NCBI RefSeq assembly: GCF_029784155.1
Contig: NC_073691.1
Location: 55,003,978 to 55,067,977, forward strand
Length of the DNA: 64,000 bases
DNA from: Uranotaenia lowii
Lineage: Eukaryota; Arthropoda; Insecta; Diptera; Culicidae
Reading direction: 5' to 3'
Under the pieces are notes generated by a model. It was not told the origin of the DNA, ran no database searches, and saw nothing but the letters and a program-made list of their open reading frames with translations. The translations under genes were made by a program, and so were the position numbers. How positions within the stretch are numbered: the first letter of the stretch is position 1; every line of letters begins with the position of its first letter. This document shows, piece by piece, positions 57,806 to 64,000 of this stretch.

Positions 57806-60800
57806 ACTAGCTGACCCGGTGTGCTTTGCTCCACATTCCAAAAATAAATGTAATTTGTAAAAAATCATTCAAATTTAGATTTTCGTAAGCATTTTTTTTG
57901 AGTCAAACCATCATAGTTCAGATCCAACAACTTTGAAATGAGAGCTGCAGCTGAAGTTCCGAATTGCAATTCAAATTTGTTATATATTATTTTTTGAAAC
58001 TGGATCTCTAAATTTGTTTTTCAAAATCTGAAATTTATACTCTTTTTTTAAAGCTTCATAATGACTTAAATAACGTAAAAATGTATGGATTTTCCACCTT
58101 TTTCCCAAAGTGGAAAGTTACGAACTTCCATAAAACATTTGTCATATCATTATTATCATTATCCGTATGCAAAAAAAAACTCTCTTATAAAATATGGTCC
58201 CTTCTTTGAAAAGCACTTTATCTTAAACTTACATGGGAGCTCCCCAATCTTTTCCAATTTTGTCCCCCACTGCTTGAAAAAGGTAGGCTGATTCACTCGG
58301 CTCGAGTTTACATAAATTTCTAATTGAAAGAGAAAGATTCGTATTGTACTCTATGGAGATAGAATTTTGAAAATCGATCAATATCGTGAATTGGGTCAAT
58401 TTTTTTAGTATAATCCTAATATTCTGTATTATGAGCACTTCCAGCTTCTGATTAGCTTTAGATGGTGTAATTTTTGGAGTTGAAAAAATAAGCTATATAA
58501 ATTTAAAAAAAAACGACGAAAAGGATTTTGAATAACCATTTTCAAACAGATTTTTTCACCATCCTCGCCCTTCGAAGCAGTTTGAATATCTATGATTTTG
58601 GGCCAAAATTATGCAAAAAAATGTTTCGCCATATGCCAAACTCGTGGACATGAGACATTTCAGCTTGAAGTTTTCCCTAACAGCATTTGTCATGGTATGA
58701 AAATTATCGATTTTAAACAGTGCACGTTTCTTTTTTTCTAATAAATTTTTTAAAGCGAAAAAATATAAATATTAAAAAATATCAGTTGCATCACTGAATA
58801 AATTCTCGACATTTTTTTATTTTTTCCTTGAAAGTCAAATATTCAAAAATGTTGGCAAAAACAATTTCTAAGTTAACATTTGTCCCGTTTATTGGGGCAA
58901 CTGTGAATGCAAAGTTTAATTTCAGATGCGTCAGAGTAATGGCTTGAAAATGGATTTAATACGTACTTCTGTCTGTTTTATCATGTTTCATGTATATCTG
59001 CAGTATTCCTGCAGTATAAATTTATGGTTGTTACTCCACATTTAACGAATGCTGTTCAAAGCAAATGACCTTCATTACAAACATATTTGAAAATTTTTAA
59101 TTTCCGCTTCCGTTTCAACATTCAGAATACCACTTCTGGTCTTTCCCATATTGAATCATTTTAAAGATGAATTTCTTAAAATTTCGACGTTTGACCTTTG
59201 CCCACCGTGTAAGTTGACAGAAGGGAAAATTTTTTTAACACTTTAAGGGTATACTAAAAATTCCTCATAAAAATTTTGCTTCCAGTTGAAAATCATTTCT
59301 AAAGTCTCACTTTTCAAAAAAGAAGCGGATCAAAAGTCTCTTTTATGCAGCCATATAACACAAAAACCTTTTTCATCGTAAGTACATACTTCAATTGGTA
59401 TGCAGGCAAAAAGTACGATGTTTTTTTCAGAACTTTTTAAATTAAAAAGTTTTCATTTTCATTTCTAAATTCGTTTCAGTTGTGTATTTGGGCCGATGTA
59501 ACAATTTTTAGAAGAGAAAAATTTTATTTTTATTTTTTTGTAACAGAGAAAAGATGAACGTTTGAACATGCTCTAGTGCTCCTTGAATCAAAATTCTTTG
59601 GGAAAATGAATTCCCTCACTTTTGGTCAATAAAAAGCAGTTTATTTCACTGATACCTTTCACTTATGCGTCAGTAGTCCTATCTTATCCAATTTACAGAA
59701 AAGGCTTTTGATCAGTTCATGTGTCGGATCGGATTTTTTTTATCTTCTTTAAATTTAAATGGCGCTTGATAAAACTTGTTCATGTTCAACAAAATGTTTC
59801 CGATCTATCTCTGTAGAAAACATCTTATTCATATTTCTGTTATCAATATAATTCAAAAATAACGTTGTAGGCAAAATGGGTTAAAAAATTGTTTGTAAAT
59901 TCTATACTTTCTGATTTTTTTTCAATTGTCCGCAAAGTGTCATACCATTATTTCATTAGCATCAGAACTAAATTTATATTTTTTTTGGCAACAAATGATA
60001 CCTACATTAACACGAACTATTTTTGCAAATCTTTCGATTGGTTTTGATTCGATTGATAAAATACCAATTTGTGTCACATCTAGGGGTCATTTTTTTCACG
60101 TGCTGTGTACAATTAAGCAAGAAAAAACACATCTAGGTTGCATATCGCCCCCACGTGCATAAGAAATATAGGTTGAGAAACAGGCGCCTTTTTATTAAAT
60201 TTTTCCAGCGATCAATGAACAGTATGCTTTGGTTATTATCCACTTGCGACGACGTTTGCTTGGCCATAGAGATGAAAAACAAACCCCTAAAAGAAAAGAA
60301 AATCTCCAAAAATTAACGCAATGTCTTTTCAATTTCAGATTTTGGCAAAAAAAATGTATATGTTTTATTCGATCGGTAAAATGTCAATCTGGGTCACATC
60401 TAGGCGTCATTCATTAGCATGTGCTGTACAAATGAGCTAGGAATCAAGTAAAAAAAAATCACATCAAGGCTTCATATCGCCACCCCTTGCATTGAAAATA
60501 TGCTTGGTTGAGAAATACGCGCCAAAATATTCCCACTGATCAGTATGCTATGACATGGTTACTATCCTCTCGCGACGTTGGCTCGAGACGCCTCGACCAT
60601 GGAGACAAAAAACAAACCGCCCAAAGGAAAAAAATCTCGAGAAAATGGATGTCATGACTTTAATTTGTTTCGAAAAACTACAACTTTTGTATGGAAGCCC
60701 CCTCTCCCTTAAGTCGGAGCGGTTTGTAACTATTACAGAATGCCTCAGATGCCAAGTTTCACGATGATCGGTTCAGTAGTTTCCGAGTCTATAGGGAACA

Positions 60801-60836
60801 GACAGACAGACAAACATTCATTTTTATATATATAGA
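57806..60836 (-). mobile_element. Helitron-like non-autonomous element, minus strand
   Basis: Read on the minus strand it starts TCTATATATATAAAAATGAA (60836 downward), followed by (TGTC)n, and ends AGCACACCGGGTCAGCTAGT at 57806. It shares both ends and the AATGAGAGCTGCAGCT block with the plus-strand copy at 19265-22588, while the middle differs: it has a two-copy 330-bp repeat instead of 150-bp units. No Rep/helicase frame. It may contain other old insertions that I could not delimit. Confidence 0.6.
59985..60645 (+). repeat. Two-copy tandem repeat, about 330 bp per unit
   Basis: Unit 1 (about 59985-60325) and unit 2 (about 60340-60645) share TTTTGGCAA, TTCGATYGRTAAAAT, GTCACATCTAGGSGTCATT, CATATCGCC, GTTGAGAAA and the GGCCATAGAGAYRAAAAACA region. 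Diverged, with indels. Confidence 0.75.
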
Positions 60837-62336
60837 TTAATTTGATGCTATCATCATTTAACTACAATTTGATTTAAAATTTCAGGACAATTTGAAGACC
60901 AATTTCCAAAAATCAGGACAAATTTTTTTTGAGTTTTTGAAAAATCAGAAAGGCCGCCTTTCGAACAACAGGACAAAGCTTGAAAATCAGGACACCTCTA
61001 GTAACTCTGGTTCGGAGAGCATCATCTGTTCTCGTAAACGTACCAAGAAAAACTGTGTTAGCTCCCAGATTGCGCAATAGATTCTTCTGGAGAGGGGAAT
61101 TCTCTTCATCAGCGGATGTGGATGCTCTCGCTCACCCTTATGTGTTGACAATCTCACTCTGGATTGCATTGCGATTTATCCGGGGGATAAAGAGAGTAGA
61201 TACGTCAATGAACACACAAATTGTGCAACCAATGATTAAAATTGTGGTAAATTGTAGCCAATTGTGCGGAGAAATGAGTAAATTTGAGTTAAAATGAGAG
61301 AAACCAGTGGTCAGAGAGAGAAAAAATGCGCGAATTGTTGCAAATTGTAAAGTTGTTGTGGAATTTTGATCATTATCATTCCAAATGCAAAGAATTCTCA
61401 CTCTATGGGCGATGGGCGCGCTCGCAACCCGGGTATACGATTTCTCGAATGTTAGACAGAGAAAGCAATAGCCTTCACTCCAATTTCACTCCGATTAGCT
61501 GTCATTCTTATGGAAATCTGTGTAAGAGTAAAGAGCAAGCTTTATTCTTTTTAGCAGGCCCAATCCCAATAAGGCATTCCCCACTCGTCAAACGAACAGC
61601 TGATTTCTCATGTTTACATTGTCTGGGCATATTGTGGTAGGGTAAACATAACAACAACATTACGCATGTTCAATGACCAGATAGTAACGAAATAAAATTG
61701 GCATTGCAATTGTAGCGGTTTTGCAAGCGCACCTTGGAGAGTAGAATATAAATTCTTTATTTAATTTATTGTAAGTTCATAACAAGTAAAGACGTGAAGT
61801 ATGTTAATGATTTTAATTAAAGAAGTTTTTTTTAAAAGAAAGTATTGAACAGTGCTTATCATCAAAGATTAAAATAGCGACCAGTTGGTGTTTGCATTTT
61901 TCAAAACAAAAAGAGAAAATTACCCTACCACTATATGTCTCAGGAAATACTCTCTTGCAATCTCACCCCGCTAGGGTTGTCGATGTACCTGATTTTCGGT
62001 GGCCAAACCTGATAACCTGAAAAGCCTCCGTTTTTCTCTAATTTTCTCATAATCTCATTAAAATTTTGGTTTTTTGTCTATGTTAGTGTCCAAACTCGTT
62101 TTTACTTAACCCTTTATTGCATGAATTTTTTTTAAATGTGAACAGCAACTATTGAGTCAGTTAATAAATAGCATTTTAATTCGAATAATCTGAACAGGGT
62201 TAAAGCCATTATTTTGAGCCTTATAAGAATTATGGCACATCGAAGTTGAATAATATTTTTTTGAAATTGTTGACTTATTTCGATACGATTTTGCAAAATT
62301 CTTCTAAACATTGCTAATTAGATGTTTGTGATGGAT
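60837..62336. other. Spacer with repeat fragments, no gene recognised
   Basis: 60885-61005 has repeated CAGGACA words like the ends of hAT-type repeats. TAGGGTTGTC at about 61972 resembles the end of the hAT-like element at 8.4 kb but has no partner end. The rest is AT-rich. Confidence 0.4.
61170..61385. repeat. Interspersed repeat, copy 2 (also at 23237-23452)
   Basis: Aligns along its length with the segment that interrupts the mariner-type element at 23 kb, including GTTGCAAATTGT and GAATTTTGATCATTATCATT. No coding frame. Confidence 0.7.
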
Positions 62337-63131
62337 TAAGGTTAAAACGCAAACTGAAACGCGAAGCAGGATTGGGTTGATGATTAATACGTCCAAGACG
62401 AAGTACATGCTGGCCTGCGGATCCGAGACCGACCGAACCCGCTTGTCCAGTAATAACAAGGTCACGATCGACGGCGACGAGCTGGAGCTAGTCGAAGACT
62501 TTGTCTATCTCGGCTCACTGGTGATCGCAGACAATGACACCAGCCGTGAGATCCGGAGGCGAATTATCAGCGGAAGTCGTGCCTACTATGGACTCCACAA
62601 GCAACTGCGGTCGAGAAGACTTAGCCCTCGCACGAAGTGTAACCTGTATATGACGCTTATTAGACCGGTTGTTCTCTACGGGCACGAGACATGGGTATTG
62701 CTCGAGGAGGACCTGCGTACACTCGGAGTATTCGAGCGACGAGTGTTAAGAACCATCTTTGGCGGCGTACAGGAGAACGGAGTGTGGAGGCGAAGGATGA
62801 ACCACGAGCTCGCGCAACTCTACGGCGAACCCAGTATCCAGAAGGTGGTTAAGGCTGACCGGATACGCTGGGCGGGACATGTTGCGAGAATGCCGGACGA
62901 CTGTCCTGCAAAACAGGTGTTCGCTACGAATCCGGTAGGAACAAGACGAGCGAGGGCGCAACGAGCGAGGTGGTTAGACCAAGTGGAGCGTGATCTGGCG
63001 AACGTGGGGTGCCCAAGAAATTGGAGAACGGTTGCTATGAACCGAGTGAATTTTTAGGAATTATGTTCGTCAAGTTATGTCATGAGACGGAATACAATGT
63101 AAATAAAATATAAAATAAAATAAGGTTAAAA
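62337..63131 (+). mobile_element. 5'-truncated RTE-like LINE with 11-bp target duplication
   Basis: The insertion is 62348-63120, flanked by the exact 11-base repeat TAAGGTTAAAA (62337-62347 and 63121-63131). It ends in an AT-rich ATAAA-unit tail. This is the signature of target-primed reverse transcription with 5' truncation. Confidence 0.92.
62348..63060 (+). pseudogene. RTE-like LINE C-terminal coding fragment
   Basis: Encodes the part of the polyprotein after the RT palm: MINTSKTKYMLACGSETDR, the connection region DGDELELVEDFVYLGSL, RRLSPRTKCNLYMTLIRPVV, RRVLRTIFGGVQENGVWRRR and the C-terminal WRTVAMNRVNF. It is very similar to the minus-strand copy at 30985-32647, with a few substitutions over 220 residues. 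Relative to that copy a 4-base loss near 62370 and an extra T near 63055 break the frame. There is no catalytic domain, so it is dead on arrival. Confidence 0.92.
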
Positions 63132-64000
63132 TATTTGTAAGAATTTCCAATTTGAAGAAATAACAACGACTTTCCAAAAATGCTTTCTTCAAAAAAATTA
63201 AATACATTTGATTTTTAAATTTTTCTGCATATTTTCTTCGATATCTCACACATACATAAAAATGTCATGATAAAAATACCATGGCATAAGTTCTTTTAAT
63301 CTTAAAAATATTTTTGTTGCGAATACATATTTCAAAAATTCCATGCGTTTCTGAAATATTTGGATCTTAATTAGTAGTGATTTTAATAAAAACTATGCAT
63401 TCAAAGGTAAAATTGTTAACTAGGGGCAAAAAGAGCACGATTAGTATTGACAGATTAAGCACCCTCTGCCGTACAATTCTGGCTTTTTCAACATGGCAGG
63501 CCTGAAATTTTGTTAGTTTATTCCACCAGTGTTTCTTTTCCGGGTGGTCATAAGCGGCCTTTGCCACAATACGACGAATCGCTTTATACTACGATCAAAG
63601 CACCACAAAAAAATTTGTGTGGGTGTAACGTAGGAATACGCGAATAGTATAAGTTTCTCTGTACACCTTAAAAGCTTAAATTTAAAAGAAAGCTCATTAT
63701 ACCCCAGAGGTTTTTCTACTTGTCCCACACAGTTTCTTTGGCACACGTTTTTAAAATGTATTTTCAACTTTATTTTCAACATTAAACGATTTAGATGAGA
63801 GTACTTGAATCTGTTCTAAGCCCGTGCTGGGTATTATAGATAAAGTATTATAGTATTATAGGTATTATAGATAAAGAATAATAATAAACTTATGTTTTAA
63901 TAATGAAAATTTCGATTTTATAATTTTTTTTATAATGATGTGATGGTTTTTAACGTGTTCTTGTCACACAATCCTAAAAAATTCAAAGCATTTCTTCATT
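63132..64000. other. AT-rich spacer to window end
   Basis: A TATTATAGATAAAG-type imperfect microsatellite lies at 63832-63890. Open frames of 66-89 codons on the minus strand have no recognisable domain. Confidence 0.45.

Noticed and set aside
61965..62030. TAGGGTTGTC as the end of a second hAT-like element
   Set aside because: No opposite end within reach; the match is only nine of ten bases.

Overview
The window is eukaryotic, AT-rich and made almost entirely of transposable elements and simple tandem arrays. I found no convincing host protein-coding gene, rRNA or intact tRNA. The element set (Ty1/copia, two kinds of non-LTR retrotransposon, DD37E Tc1/mariner transposases of the type described from mosquitoes, Helitron-like repeats with a CTAGT end, hAT, PIF/Harbinger and piggyBac-type non-autonomous elements) points to an insect, most likely a mosquito or close dipteran. 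That species call is an inference. Every recognisable transposase or reverse transcriptase reading frame is truncated or frameshifted.

Layout. 1-3.9 kb: two near-identical minus-strand copia pieces (second copy shifted by 1490 bases) separated by a reverse-transcriptase fragment. 6.3-7.4 kb: frameshifted DD37E transposase. 8.4-17.6 kb: a run of non-autonomous DNA transposons, namely a hAT-like element with an 8-bp target duplication, two TA-flanked elements built from iterated motifs, a second DD37E relic, and a PIF-type MITE sitting inside one arm of a foldback element. 19.0-22.6 kb: a three-level nest (heptamer satellite inside an ACGCGG-repeat element inside the 5' end of a Helitron-like element). 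23.0-23.7 kb: deleted mariner with another repeat inside it. 26.6-27.6 kb: 1 kb of pure (AATAAAC)n. 28.5 and 30.5 kb: small hAT MITEs. 31.0-37.0 kb: two LINEs head to head, one RTE-like with its catalytic RT motif deleted and one CR1-like with a PHD-finger ORF1. 37.2-40.0 kb: an older retroelement, bounded by 22-base direct repeats, split by a TTAA-flanked piggyBac-like element. 42.0-43.0 kb: dimeric minisatellite. 45.2-50.0 kb: 4.8 kb of decamer and hexamer arrays containing a large palindrome. 52.2 kb: another mariner relic. 53.3-57.2 kb: candidate inverted-repeat elements. 57.8-60.8 kb: a second, minus-strand Helitron-like copy. 62.3-63.1 kb: a 5'-truncated LINE with an 11-bp target duplication.

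The elements do not form a pathway. What the window records is an order of insertions, readable from the nesting, plus copying of tandem arrays. The points most worth checking are the palindrome flanked by a direct duplication at 46-48.4 kb, the Helitron nest at 19.3-22.6 kb, the 144-fold poly(A)-signal array at 26.6 kb, and the shared design of the non-autonomous elements, which carry iterated motifs near their ends.
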